From Sphingomonas sp. (GTDB taxonomy: Bacteria; Pseudomonadota; Alphaproteobacteria; Sphingomonadales; Sphingomonadaceae): a stretch of DNA of 58,420 nt. A program made the position numbers and the translations under genes. This document shows, one piece after another, positions 8,215-17,072 of the stretch (its first letter is position 1; each line of letters opens with the position of its first letter). The stretch covers positions 1-58,420 of the forward strand of contig JAICXF010000004.1 in assembly GCA_025981625.1 (NCBI GenBank). The letters run 5' to 3'. The notes beneath the pieces are model-generated. The model was given only the letters and a program-made list of their open reading frames with translations, did not search any database and had not been told where the DNA came from.

Positions 8215-9072
8215 ATGGTGTGGACGCCCGAGCCGACCTACGACAAGCCGGACATCAGCGTCAGGTCGACGACCCTTTATTATCAGATCGTCGCGCCTGT
8301 GATGCTGCCGTTCCTGTCAGGACGGCTGCTCAACCTGTTCCGCTGCCGCGAAGGCAAGTGCTTCTTCCAGCGCAATCGGGAGCATCCGCCGGCGGGCAAG
8401 GAGTTCGACAGGCTAGTCCACTTCGAGCCAGTCGCGCAGAAGAACGGGCGAACGGAGGATTATCTCTATATCGAGAGCATCGAGGAGATCGTCGCCTGCG
8501 CGAAGGTGCAGACGGTCGAATTCCACGGCTGGGGCAGCCGCGCGGGCGCGGTGGAGACTCCCGATCGGCTCGTGATCGACCTGGATCCGGACCCGAAGCT
8601 CGGGTTCGAGATCGTCAAGGAAGCGGCGTTTCAGGTGCATCGCGGCTTCGATGCGGTCGGACTGGAAAGCTTTGCGCTGCTGTCAGGCGGCAAGGGCATT
8701 CACGTCGTCGTTCCCCTCGAGCCGGTCGCGGAGTGGGACGAGGTGCGCGAGTTCGCCAAGGCGTTCTGCACCGCCCTTGCGGCGGGCGCGCCGGAACGGT
8801 TTACGGTCGCGCTGCCCAAGCTGCAGCGGCGCGGACGAATCTTCCTCGACTTCCTGCGCAACCAGCGCACCGCAACCGCGATCATGCCCTATTCGGCGCG
8901 GGCCCGCGCCGGCATGCCCGTCGCAACGCCCGTCGGCTGGGCCGAACTCGAGGATATCGACAGCGCCGCGGCGTTCACCATCGTCGACGTCGAAACATTG
9001 CTGGAGCGCGCCCGCAGCCGCAAGCTCGGGAGCTGGGGTTCCGCCGACCAGCGGCTCCCTACGCTCCGGTGA
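8215..9072 (+). CDS. LigD-like primase-polymerase domain protein
   Basis: This 285-residue protein matches the polymerase (archaeo-eukaryotic primase) module of bacterial NHEJ LigD. Visible landmarks are YYQIVAPVMLPFLSGRLL, RCREGKCFFQR, the metal-binding DLDPDP (DxD), LSGGKGIHVVVPL, and IFLDFLRNQRTATAIMPYS. It has no ligase or phosphoesterase domain, so it is a stand-alone polymerase module. The N-terminus is about 10-15 residues shorter than usual, where a THPDK-like segment is expected, and the ribosome site before the ATG is weak, so the start is uncertain. No Ku or ligase gene is nearby. In NHEJ this domain fills gaps at broken ends, preferring ribonucleotides. It is probably a housekeeping gene sitting at the locus edge. 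Confidence 0.85.
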   Translation: MVWTPEPTYDKPDISVRSTTLYYQIVAPVMLPFLSGRLLNLFRCREGKCFFQRNREHPPAGKEFDRLVHFEPVAQKNGRTEDYLYIESIEEIVACAKVQTVEFHGWGSRAGAVETPDRLVIDLDPDPKLGFEIVKEAAFQVHRGFDAVGLESFALLSGGKGIHVVVPLEPVAEWDEVREFAKAFCTALAAGAPERFTVALPKLQRRGRIFLDFLRNQRTATAIMPYSARARAGMPVATPVGWAELEDIDSAAAFTIVDVETLLERARSRKLGSWGSADQRLPTLR

Positions 9073-9307
9073 CCGGCTCCGCCCATTCCCGCGCCTTCTC
9101 GGCTGCGTTGAGTTCGCGGATGAGCGCATCGACCCCGCGGCTGAGCTCGGACAGGAAGGTGATGTCGTGCCGTGCCCCGCGATAGCTTTCGGCCATCAGG
9201 ATCGCGTCGATGAGGATCGGGACGACGAGGCTTTCCGGATCCTCGACCTCTTCCAGCAGGCGCAACTTGGCCAGCACCTTCCGCCGCGCCGCCAACGGGT
9301 CAGACAT
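9059..9307 (-). CDS. hypothetical small helical protein
   Basis: From the ATG at 9307 (MSDPLAARRKVLAKLRLLEE) the product has 82 residues, highly charged and apparently all helical, with no signal peptide, Cys or known motif. The frame is open further upstream, but those residues look unnatural. Its 3' end overlaps that of the LigD-like gene by 14 bp, tail to tail. I do not recognise the family; coding is supported by protein-like composition and an uninterrupted frame. Confidence 0.55.
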   Translation of the reverse strand: MSDPLAARRKVLAKLRLLEEVEDPESLVVPILIDAILMAESYRGARHDITFLSELSRGVDALIRELNAAEKAREWAEPVTGA

Positions 9308-9484
9308 GGCCTCGGTCCGGCCGATGCACCAGCTCATGAGCAATCTCCCAAAGACGCGGAGGATAGGCCGCTGTTGCGCAAGGCCGAAAGCTCGGGCGGG
9401 CGCGAGCACAGCGCGGCTCGGCGCAGTTGCCGTTAAGGGTGCACCGGCAAACAGCAGGAGAATGAACCGGGAGCGTGCGCGAAG

Positions 9485-10516
9485 TCAGCAGCCGGTCGGG
9501 GCTCCCGGCGGCGGGATGAGCGCGTCCTTGATCGGCTTGACCCAGCTGTCGGTCTTCATGTCCCAGGCGATGAAGTCGCTGTCGAACTGCCAGTATGCCC
9601 AGCCGAAGCCGTGCCGCTGCGCCTCGCACCGGACCGCGGCGGTATAGGCCACTCGCAAGTCCATCGGGGTGCCGCTCTTGTCGTAGGCGCCGAACTCGCC
9701 GAGCAGAATCGGCCGATGATTGGCGGCGGCCCAGGCGCTGACCTTGTCGAAGTCAGCCCGCAGCGCGGCGCGGTCCGCCTCGCTGCCCCAGATGATCCCG
9801 TGCAGGTTCGTCACTTCGGGAACCCACGAGGCTCCCTGGTGGGTGAAGTGGAACGGCTCGTAATAATGGAAGGTGACGAGCAGATTAGGATCGGCGGGGA
9901 GGCTCAGTGTCGGAAGCTCCTTCAAACTGTTCCAGCTTGTCGGCCCGACCACGACGATCCGCGTCGGGTTGGATTTGCGGACCTCCGCCAGCAACTGCGG
10001 GAATAGCTTGTTCCAGGTGGGTGCATCGAGTGCTGCGTGCGGCTCGTTCAGGATTTCGAACGCCACATTGCGAGGTGCGCTCGCGTAGCGCGGCGCGACC
10101 TGGTCCCAGAACGCCATCAACTTTTGCCGGCACGCGGCGACGTCATTGGAGCATTGGTTGAAGTCGTGCTCGTCGACGATCACGCCGAGCCCGGCCTTCT
10201 GGGCCTCGCGCAGCACGTCGTCGAGCTTCGCAAGCCATGCCGGGTCGAGCCGGTTCTGGGCATCCATGTGCCGGAACGCGGCCAGGTTCAGACGCACGAA
10301 GTCGAAGCCGCCGTTGCGGATCTCGGTGAAGTGCCGCCACTGAAAGCGCCGTTTGCTGACGTCGTTCCAAAAAGGATCGTAGCCGAGCACATTGACGCCG
10401 CGATGAAAGGGCGACGCCATCGGCGCCACCGCGTGCGGACTGGTCTGCGCCATCGCGGCGGACGCGAACAGGGACGCGGACAATGCAAGGGCGATGCCGA
10501 CGAGCTTCTTCCACAT
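9485..10516 (-). CDS. GH5 endo-glycanase (cellulase-like), secreted
   Basis: The product has 343 residues from the ATG at 10516 (GGGAGAG upstream) with a signal peptide cleaved near AAMAQ. It is a single GH5 catalytic domain: GGFDFVRLNL early in the barrel, acid/base Glu in FEILNEPHA, VTFHYYEPFHFTHQG, nucleophile Glu in ILLGEFGAY, and a closing YWQFDSDF. No carbohydrate-binding module is present. GH5 covers cellulases, xyloglucanases and mannanases, and the subfamily cannot be fixed by eye; retaining endo-beta-1,4-glucan or mannan cleavage is likely. It is divergent from the mannanase gene across operator B, 31 bp from its start, so the two are probably co-induced. Confidence 0.9.
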   Translation of the reverse strand: MWKKLVGIALALSASLFASAAMAQTSPHAVAPMASPFHRGVNVLGYDPFWNDVSKRRFQWRHFTEIRNGGFDFVRLNLAAFRHMDAQNRLDPAWLAKLDDVLREAQKAGLGVIVDEHDFNQCSNDVAACRQKLMAFWDQVAPRYASAPRNVAFEILNEPHAALDAPTWNKLFPQLLAEVRKSNPTRIVVVGPTSWNSLKELPTLSLPADPNLLVTFHYYEPFHFTHQGASWVPEVTNLHGIIWGSEADRAALRADFDKVSAWAAANHRPILLGEFGAYDKSGTPMDLRVAYTAAVRCEAQRHGFGWAYWQFDSDFIAWDMKTDSWVKPIKDALIPPPGAPTGC

Positions 10517-10547
10517 AAGCAACCACTCTCCCACTGGCGCTGATTGC

Positions 10548-10561
10548 TGATAGCGCTAACA
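10548..10561. promoter_or_regulatory. LacI-type operator B
   Basis: TGATAGCGCTAACA sits in the divergent gap between the two GH5 genes, 31 bp from the minus-strand ATG and 34 bp from the plus-strand TTG. A single site can serve both promoters. Confidence 0.85.
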
Positions 10562-10595
10562 CATTAGCCACATCGAACAAGCCCGGGAGGCCACA

Positions 10596-11927
10596 TTGCT
10601 GAACCGTCGTGAGCTGATTGCCGGAACGTCCGCTGTTCTCGCCTCGTCCGCCGTGTTTCCCGCGCGCGCTGTTGCTGCCCCGCGGCCATTCGTTCGTCGC
10701 TCGGGCACAGCGTTCGACATCGGCGGAAAGCCGTATCGGGTTGCGGGCACGAACATGTGGGCCGCCGCCTATCTCGGCGCCGAGGCACCGGTCGGGAATC
10801 GTGACCGGCTGAAGCGCGAGCTCGACCGGCTGGCGGCGCTCGGCATCAACAATGTCCGCATTCTCGGCTCGTCCGAATTGTCGCCGCTCAAGAATTCGGT
10901 CCGCCCCACGTTCCGCGACCGGTCGCGTCATTTCAATCCCCTGCTGCTGAGCGGCCTCGACCACGCGCTCGCCGAGATGGCCAAGCGGGACATCAAGGCT
11001 GTCATCTACCTCAACAACTTCTGGGAGTGGTCGGGAGGGATGATGACCTATCTCTACTGGACCAACGGCGGCCGCTACATCAACATGAACGATCCGGCGC
11101 ACCCCTGGCCCGAGTTCCCGGACATGAGCTCCGAATTCTACGGCCATGCGTCGGCAGTGCGGATGTTCGACGATTATGTCCGCGCGGTGGTGGGGCGCCG
11201 CAACAGCGTGACCGGACGCCTCTATCGCGACGATCCGACGATCATGTCGTGGCAGCTCGCCAATGAGCCGCGGCCCGGCGGAAGCACCGAAGCCGGACGG
11301 CGGCACATGCCGGCGTTCCTCGCCTGGGTCGCCGGATCGACGCGGCTGATCAAGTCGATCGACCCGCACCACCTCGTCTCGACCGGCAGCGAGGGCACCA
11401 TGGGATGCATCGACGACGATCAATGCGTGATCGACGAGCATGGCAAGACGGGCGTCGATTATGTCACCGGCCACATCTGGCCGCAGAACTGGGGCTGGGC
11501 GGACCCCAAGGACCTTGCCGGCACCTGGCCGACCACCGAGAAGAACGTTCGCCAGTACCTCGCGCGGCAGGTGGCCATCGCCCGCCGCCTCGGCAAACCG
11601 CTGGTGATCGAGGAGTTCGGCTACCCACGCGCCGGCGGCAGCTTCGATCCGGGTTCAACCACCGCGTTCAAGGACCGCTATTACAAGCTCATCTACGATT
11701 CCGTGGTCGACAGCGTCCGCACCGGCGGCCCGTTGCAGGGCGCGAACTTCTGGGGCTGGGGCGGCGAAGGGCGGACACAGCATTCCGACCATCACTTCGT
11801 GCGCGGCGATACCAGCTACCTCGGCGACCCGCCGCACGAGCCGCAGGGCTGGTACAGCGTATTCGACAGCGACGCGTCGACGCAGGCGGTGATCAGGGCT
11901 TATGGTTCAGCAGTGAAGGCGGCCTAA
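10596..11927 (+). CDS. GH5 endo-beta-1,4-mannanase (GH5_7-like), secreted
   Basis: The start is TTG at 10596: GGGAGG ends 5 bp upstream and no ATG is available before the signal sequence. The 443-residue product opens with a twin-arginine-like leader (NRRELIAGTSAVLASSA). GH5 landmarks are GGKPYRVAGTNMWAAAYLG, NNVRILGSSELSP, the acid/base Glu in WQLANEPRPG, HIWPQNWGW, the nucleophile Glu in VIEEFGYPR, and NFWGWGGEGR. The RILGSSE and NEPRPG segments are typical of bacterial GH5_7 mannanases, which cut the beta-1,4-mannan backbone of gluco- and galactomannan. The GH27 gene that follows tail to tail (4-bp overlap) would remove galactose side chains, consistent with galactomannan breakdown. Confidence 0.9.
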   Translation: MLNRRELIAGTSAVLASSAVFPARAVAAPRPFVRRSGTAFDIGGKPYRVAGTNMWAAAYLGAEAPVGNRDRLKRELDRLAALGINNVRILGSSELSPLKNSVRPTFRDRSRHFNPLLLSGLDHALAEMAKRDIKAVIYLNNFWEWSGGMMTYLYWTNGGRYINMNDPAHPWPEFPDMSSEFYGHASAVRMFDDYVRAVVGRRNSVTGRLYRDDPTIMSWQLANEPRPGGSTEAGRRHMPAFLAWVAGSTRLIKSIDPHHLVSTGSEGTMGCIDDDQCVIDEHGKTGVDYVTGHIWPQNWGWADPKDLAGTWPTTEKNVRQYLARQVAIARRLGKPLVIEEFGYPRAGGSFDPGSTTAFKDRYYKLIYDSVVDSVRTGGPLQGANFWGWGGEGRTQHSDHHFVRGDTSYLGDPPHEPQGWYSVFDSDASTQAVIRAYGSAVKAA

Positions 11928-13129
11928 GGGTCGAGTCTGAACATCGCGGCGGAGTGGGGCTCGACCGTCGCCTCCAACTTGCCTGACCAGCGGGGCAGCG
12001 GCTTGTGCGCCCAGAGGTCGCGCACGGCGGTGCGCAGACGCGCCGGGTAGCCGAGCTGTTCGGAAGTCGCGGCGATGCTGACCGGCGTCTCGCCGCGGTT
12101 GAGCAGGAGCACGGCACGACCACCGCCGGCCAGCGGCTTCGCCCAGACCTCGCGGTCGCCGTCTTTCCACACGCGGTGGCCCTGCACGCCCAGCGGATCC
12201 TGATCGACCGCGATCACTTCCTTGTTGAGCAGAATGGAGCGCGTGCTCTCGTCCATATGCGCCACATCATTGCCGGCCATCAGCGGCGAGGCCATCATCG
12301 CCCACAGGGAGAAATGGGCGCGATACTCGGCCGGATTCATCCCGCCGTTTCCGACCTCCAGCATGTCGGCATCGTTCCAGTGCCCCGGCCCGGCGAACGG
12401 CCACAAGGGTTCGTTGAGATCAACGATCTCGAGCACCGGATGCGCCCAGTCGTGGGCCTTGTCCTTGGTTGCGAAGCTGTCCCAAATGTCGCCCGTGGTC
12501 CGCCACAGGTTGCCGGTGTTCTTCGCCCACAGCCACGGTTTCGCGGTGCCCCATTCGCACATCGAAAAGACGATCGGCCGCCCGCTCTGGCGAAGCGCAT
12601 CGGCCATCACCGCATAGGCTTCCTGCGCATTGCGGTCGCCGGTCGAGCACCAGTCGTACTTCAGATAGTCGACGCCCCAGCGGGCATAGGTCAGCGCGTC
12701 CTGATATTCGTGCCCCTGGCTCGCCGGCCGCCCGCCGCAGGTCAGCCGGCCTGCGTCGGAATAAATTCCGAACTTCAGCCCGCGCGAATGGACATAATCG
12801 GCGAGCGCCTTGATTCCCGACGGAAACTTGTGCGGGTCGGCGACGATGAAGCCGTTCGCGTCGCGCGCCGTCTGCCAGCAATCATCGATGACGACATATC
12901 GATATCCAGCATCGCGCATGCCTGACGCGACCATCGCGTCGACCGTCGCGCGCACCGTCTGCTCATTGTTGTCGCAGGCGAACTTGTTCCAGCTGTTCCA
13001 CCCCATGGGCGGCGTCAGCGCAAGCCCGTTCGGCGCCTTGTTGACCACCTCCTGAGTCGTCTCTGCCAAGATCGGCGCTGCCACCAGGAGCAGCGCAAGC
13101 CAGGCGACCAGCTTCGACAACCGACCCAT
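11924..13129 (-). CDS. GH27 alpha-galactosidase, secreted
   Basis: The product has 401 residues from the ATG at 13129, preceded by GGGGAGTGGGG, with a signal peptide (LVAWLALLLVAAPILA). The frame extends far upstream but that part lacks coding character. GH27 hallmarks: LTPPMGWNSWNKF, VIDDCWQ, nucleophile Asp in YLKYDWCS (about residue 159), FSMCEWG, and the acid/base Asp in PGHWNDADMLEVGNGGM. The C-terminal beta domain is present. It removes terminal alpha-1,6-galactose, from galactomannan or from xyloglucan-type side chains if alpha-linked. It is divergent from the GH74 operon across operator C. Confidence 0.93.
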   Translation of the reverse strand: MGRLSKLVAWLALLLVAAPILAETTQEVVNKAPNGLALTPPMGWNSWNKFACDNNEQTVRATVDAMVASGMRDAGYRYVVIDDCWQTARDANGFIVADPHKFPSGIKALADYVHSRGLKFGIYSDAGRLTCGGRPASQGHEYQDALTYARWGVDYLKYDWCSTGDRNAQEAYAVMADALRQSGRPIVFSMCEWGTAKPWLWAKNTGNLWRTTGDIWDSFATKDKAHDWAHPVLEIVDLNEPLWPFAGPGHWNDADMLEVGNGGMNPAEYRAHFSLWAMMASPLMAGNDVAHMDESTRSILLNKEVIAVDQDPLGVQGHRVWKDGDREVWAKPLAGGGRAVLLLNRGETPVSIAATSEQLGYPARLRTAVRDLWAHKPLPRWSGKLEATVEPHSAAMFRLDP

Positions 13130-13155
13130 TCCCCACTCCCCATTCCCTTCGTCTC

Positions 13156-13169
13156 TGCTAGCGCTAACA
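13156..13169. promoter_or_regulatory. LacI-type operator C
   Basis: TGCTAGCGCTAACA is centred in the gap between GH27 (minus, 26 bp to ATG) and the GH74-GH35-GH31 operon (plus, 27 bp to ATG), so it can control both. Confidence 0.85.
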
Positions 13170-13196
13170 TGCCGGTTACGCGGGAGGGAAGCGGCG

Positions 13197-15422
13197 ATGT
13201 TGCGAGCATGGTTCGTGGGAATGACGGCCGCGAGCCTGTGCGCTGCAGCTTCGGCCGCCGCGGATGTGCCGTCCATAAAGTACGACTGGCACAATGTCGT
13301 GATCGGCGGCGGTGGCTTTTCGCCGGACATCATCTTCAGCCCAGCCGAGGAGGGCCTCGCCTATCTGCGGACAGACGTCGGCGGCATCTATCGCTGGGAC
13401 ACGTCGCAGCAGCGCTGGATTCCGCTCGAGGATGATATCTGGAACGACAGCTATTTCGGGATCGAGAGCATCGCGCCCGACCCGAAGGACCCGAACACGG
13501 TCTACGTCGCGGCCGGCATGTACTCGTCGGCTCCGGCGGCGGTTCTCCGGAGCAACGATCGCGGCAAGACGTGGGACATCGTCGCGGTGCCGTTCAAGAT
13601 GGGTGGCAACGAGGACGGGCGCGGCATGGGCGAACGGCTCGCTCTCGATCCATACCGGACTTTCACGCTTTTTTTCGGATCGCGTCACGACGGACTCTGG
13701 CGCAGCGACGACAGCGCCAAGACGTGGCGCAAGGTCGACAGCTTCCCGTGGAAGGGCCTCGGTCCCGCCACTCCCAGGCACACGCATGGCGGCGTTTCGT
13801 TCGTGGTTTTCGGCCGCCCCGGCGTGATCTTTGCGGGCGTCGCCGATCCGACCCCCGACCATCTCTTTCGCTCGACCGACGACGGCCGAAGCTGGACAGC
13901 GGTAAGCGGCGGCCCGGGCCCAGAGATGCTGCCGGCCAAGGCCGCGATCGGTGCGGACGGCGTGCTTTACGTCGACTATGCGACGGGCATCGGGCCCAAC
14001 GGCGCCGACAATGGCGCGGTGTGGAAGCTCGATACGCAAAGCGGCGCGTGGAGCGACATCACGCCCGCGCGCGGCGAACAAGCCGAGGGCGGTTACATGG
14101 GCCTCAGCCTCGACCGGCAACGGCCCGGCCGCGTCGCCGTCTCCACCGTCGACCGCTGGAACCACAAGGACACCGTGTGGCTCTCGAACGACTCCGGCGC
14201 GCATTGGACGAGTCTTCGCGAACACAGCACGCGCGACGAGAGCGCAGTGCCGTGGCTCAACTTCGACCATGGCGAGTTCGGCGGGTGGATCTCTGGACTT
14301 GCGTTCGATCCGTTCGACGGCGGCACGCTCGCCTACACGACCGGCGGTACGGTCTATCGAACCGGCGACGCGCTCAAGCCGCAGCTGCTGTGGAAGCCGT
14401 GGGTGAAAGGCGTCGAAGAGACCGTTCCGATGGACCTGATCAGCCCGGCGACTGGAGCGCATCTGATCTCCGGCATCGGCGATGTGCACGGCTTCGTGCA
14501 CGAACGGTTCGATGCGCCGCCGTCGAAGTGGCTGGTCAATCCCGACCTGCCGCACACGAACAACCTCGATTGGGCGGGGCGCGCGCCGAGCGTGCTGGTG
14601 CGCACTGCCGCCGGGTATTTCCCCGATCCGAAAGGCGCATCGCTCGGCTGGTCTGCGGATGGCGGGCATAGCTGGCACGTACTGATCGCGCCGCCGGTGA
14701 AGGTCGGCACGGCGGCGCCGGCTCGGATCGACGCCGACGGAAAGGCGCCGATCACCGTCTCGGCGGATGGCAAGACGTTCGCCATCTCCGGGTCGGTGTT
14801 GCTTGCCACAAGGGACCGCGGCCACAGGTGGTGGCGGCCGAAGGGCGTGCCCGCCGGGGTCACCGCGCTGGCGGACAAGGTCAATCCGCTGGTCTGGTAC
14901 GCAGTCGATTATGCGGGCGGGAAGATGTTCGTCAGCCGCGACGGTGCGCGCTCGTTCAAGCGAGCGGCAGCGACCGGGCTGCCGTCGGACATCTCGGGCC
15001 GCTCCGGACCTTACCCGACCGTGATTCACCCGGCTTCGTTGGCGGTGCCCGGGACGCCCGGCGAGCTCTGGCTTCTCACCGGCGGGCACTTCTATCGAAG
15101 CACGGACTTCGCACGATCCTTCACGGCCGTCGTTCCGAAAGAGCCGCTGTTCCGCGACATGGCCTTCCTCACGTTCGGGCTCGGCAAGGCTGCGCCGGGA
15201 GCGAAGGTACCTGCCCTTTACGCCTTCGGAGTTCGCTCCGGTCCCACGTTCGGCGGCATCTATCGGTCGCTCGACGGGGGCGCGAAGTGGGTGCGGATCA
15301 ACGACGACGCGCACCAGTGGGGCCTCAGGTACCGAACCATCACCGGCGATCCGCGCCTGTTCGGGCGCGTCTACGTTGGCACCGACGGACGCGGCATATT
15401 CTACGGCGACCCGTTGCATTAG
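13197..15422 (+). CDS. GH74 xyloglucanase, secreted
   Basis: The product has 741 residues from the ATG at 13197 (GGAGGG 8 bp upstream) with a signal peptide ending near ASAAA. It shows the tandem seven-bladed propellers of GH74: IGGGGFSPDIIFSP, AYLRTDVGGIYRWD (first catalytic Asp), repeated LRSNDRGKTW / WRSDDSAKTW / FRSTDDGRSW sialidase-like blades, and LISGIGDVHGFVHE in the second propeller (second catalytic Asp). Enzymes of this family invert and cut the beta-1,4-glucan backbone of xyloglucan. It leads a plus-strand operon with GH35 (42 bp gap), GH31 and a small unknown gene. GH74 plus GH35 plus GH31 is the core set of the xyloglucan systems known from Cellvibrio and Xanthomonas. Confidence 0.93.
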   Translation: MLRAWFVGMTAASLCAAASAAADVPSIKYDWHNVVIGGGGFSPDIIFSPAEEGLAYLRTDVGGIYRWDTSQQRWIPLEDDIWNDSYFGIESIAPDPKDPNTVYVAAGMYSSAPAAVLRSNDRGKTWDIVAVPFKMGGNEDGRGMGERLALDPYRTFTLFFGSRHDGLWRSDDSAKTWRKVDSFPWKGLGPATPRHTHGGVSFVVFGRPGVIFAGVADPTPDHLFRSTDDGRSWTAVSGGPGPEMLPAKAAIGADGVLYVDYATGIGPNGADNGAVWKLDTQSGAWSDITPARGEQAEGGYMGLSLDRQRPGRVAVSTVDRWNHKDTVWLSNDSGAHWTSLREHSTRDESAVPWLNFDHGEFGGWISGLAFDPFDGGTLAYTTGGTVYRTGDALKPQLLWKPWVKGVEETVPMDLISPATGAHLISGIGDVHGFVHERFDAPPSKWLVNPDLPHTNNLDWAGRAPSVLVRTAAGYFPDPKGASLGWSADGGHSWHVLIAPPVKVGTAAPARIDADGKAPITVSADGKTFAISGSVLLATRDRGHRWWRPKGVPAGVTALADKVNPLVWYAVDYAGGKMFVSRDGARSFKRAAATGLPSDISGRSGPYPTVIHPASLAVPGTPGELWLLTGGHFYRSTDFARSFTAVVPKEPLFRDMAFLTFGLGKAAPGAKVPALYAFGVRSGPTFGGIYRSLDGGAKWVRINDDAHQWGLRYRTITGDPRLFGRVYVGTDGRGIFYGDPLH

Positions 15423-15464
15423 TCCTACTAGTGCGTAATTGAGCGTAGAAGGGGGTTTTCGCAT

Positions 15465-17072
15465 ATGAAGTATCTTTTCACGACTGTAGCGCTCGCGCTC
15501 GGCCTTGCAACGTCCGCGATCGCCGCTCCGCTGCCGCAGGTCGTGAGCAAAGCCGGCAGGCATGAGCTGCTGGTCGACGGCAAGCCGTTCCTGATCCTCG
15601 GCGGCCAGGCGAACAACAGCAGCAACTACCCGGCTGTGCTGCCCGAGGTATGGCCGACGATAAAAGCGCTTCATGCCAATACCCTCGAAATCCCCGTAGC
15701 CTGGGAGCAGATTGAACCAGTCGAGGGCAAATTCGACTTTTCCTGGGTGGACACATTGATCCCGCAGGCGCGCGCCAACGGCGTCCGCCTTGACCTGTTG
15801 TGGTTCGGGACCTGGAAGAACACGAGCGGCAGTTATCAGCCCGAATGGGTCAAAACCGATCTCAAGCGCTTCCCGCACATGATGACCAAAGACGGCAAGG
15901 TTCATTACGTGCCGACTCCGCTCAGCCGGAACACCCTCGAGGCCGACAAGCGGGCCTTCGTAGCGCTGATGCACCACATCCGCGAAGTCGACCCCGAGCA
16001 CACGGTGATCCTGGTCCAGGTGGAAAACGAAGTCGGAAGCTATAACAACCCGCGCGACTTCTCACCCGAAGCCAATCGCCTGTTCGCCGGACCGATTCCG
16101 GCTGAGCTCGCGCATAAGGTCGGCAAGAACGGCACTTGGACTCAAGTGTTTGAGCGGAAGGCGGACAGCGCCTTCAACGCATGGTACACGGCCCGCTACA
16201 TCGACGAGATCGCCGCCGCCGGTCAGGCGGAGCTCGACCTTCCGATGTACGTGAATGTCGTCACCAGCAGCCCGTTCGATCCCAAGGCGGGCGAAGGTGG
16301 CGGCTCGAGCGGTGGCGCCGACTGGCCCGTGCTCGACGTGTGGAAAGCGGCGGCACCGCACATCGCGATGGCTGCGCCCGATCTGTACGATCGCGACTAT
16401 CGCGAAGTGAACGCCAAGCTCGACAAGATGGCGCGGCCCGATGACCCGTTGTTCGTTCCGGAGAACGGCAACGACCTGCCGTTCGCCCGCTTCTTCTGGC
16501 TCGCGCTTGGAAAAGGCGCGATCGGCTGGGCGCCGTTCGGAATGGACCCGACCTATTCCAACTTCCCGCTCGGCGGGAGGAACACGCCTGAGAATCTGGA
16601 GGCTTTCGCGTCGAAATTCGCTCTGATGGCGCCGATCGAGAGCGACTGGGCTCGTCTGGCGTTCGAGCATCCCACTATCGGCTTTGCCAAAGGCGACGAT
16701 GCTTCCGACCAGTCGCGATCACTAGGCCAATGGAAAATCACTGCGCAGTACGGCCTGTGGTCGTTCGGCGATCCGTCATGGACGTGGATGAAGATCCCGC
16801 CCAATCCAAAGAAGGAGCAGCCGGTAGGCGGCGCGGCGCTGATCCAGCTCGGGCCCAACGAATTTCTCGTCGCCGGGTCAGACGTCCGGATGAGCTTCGC
16901 CCTTGCCGACCCACAGCCGGGCGAAACGGCGCAGTTCCTCGACGTCGAGGAAGGCACCTTCGAGAACGGCCGCTGGGTGATGGCTCGCCGGTGGAACGGG
17001 GATCAGACCGATTACGGACTGAACCTCGGGCAGCCGACGTTGCTGAAGGTTCGCCTGGGAACCCATCGATGA
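15465..17072 (+). CDS. GH35 beta-galactosidase with DUF5597 domain (xyloglucan type)
   Basis: The 535-residue product has a signal peptide (MKYLFTTVALALGLATSAIA) and a strong ribosome site (AAGGGGG). The GH35 barrel shows LILGGQANNSSNYP, acid/base Glu in VQVENEVGSYNN and nucleophile Glu in FVPENGND. The C-terminal part (from about residue 400, AQYGLWSFGDPSW onward) is the DUF5597 domain. This two-part layout matches Cellvibrio Bgl35A, which removes beta-1,2-galactose from xyloglucan oligosaccharides. Its stop TGA overlaps the GH31 start (ATGA), indicating translational coupling. Likely periplasmic or outer-membrane-associated; I see no lipobox. Confidence 0.9.
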   Translation: MKYLFTTVALALGLATSAIAAPLPQVVSKAGRHELLVDGKPFLILGGQANNSSNYPAVLPEVWPTIKALHANTLEIPVAWEQIEPVEGKFDFSWVDTLIPQARANGVRLDLLWFGTWKNTSGSYQPEWVKTDLKRFPHMMTKDGKVHYVPTPLSRNTLEADKRAFVALMHHIREVDPEHTVILVQVENEVGSYNNPRDFSPEANRLFAGPIPAELAHKVGKNGTWTQVFERKADSAFNAWYTARYIDEIAAAGQAELDLPMYVNVVTSSPFDPKAGEGGGSSGGADWPVLDVWKAAAPHIAMAAPDLYDRDYREVNAKLDKMARPDDPLFVPENGNDLPFARFFWLALGKGAIGWAPFGMDPTYSNFPLGGRNTPENLEAFASKFALMAPIESDWARLAFEHPTIGFAKGDDASDQSRSLGQWKITAQYGLWSFGDPSWTWMKIPPNPKKEQPVGGAALIQLGPNEFLVAGSDVRMSFALADPQPGETAQFLDVEEGTFENGRWVMARRWNGDQTDYGLNLGQPTLLKVRLGTHR

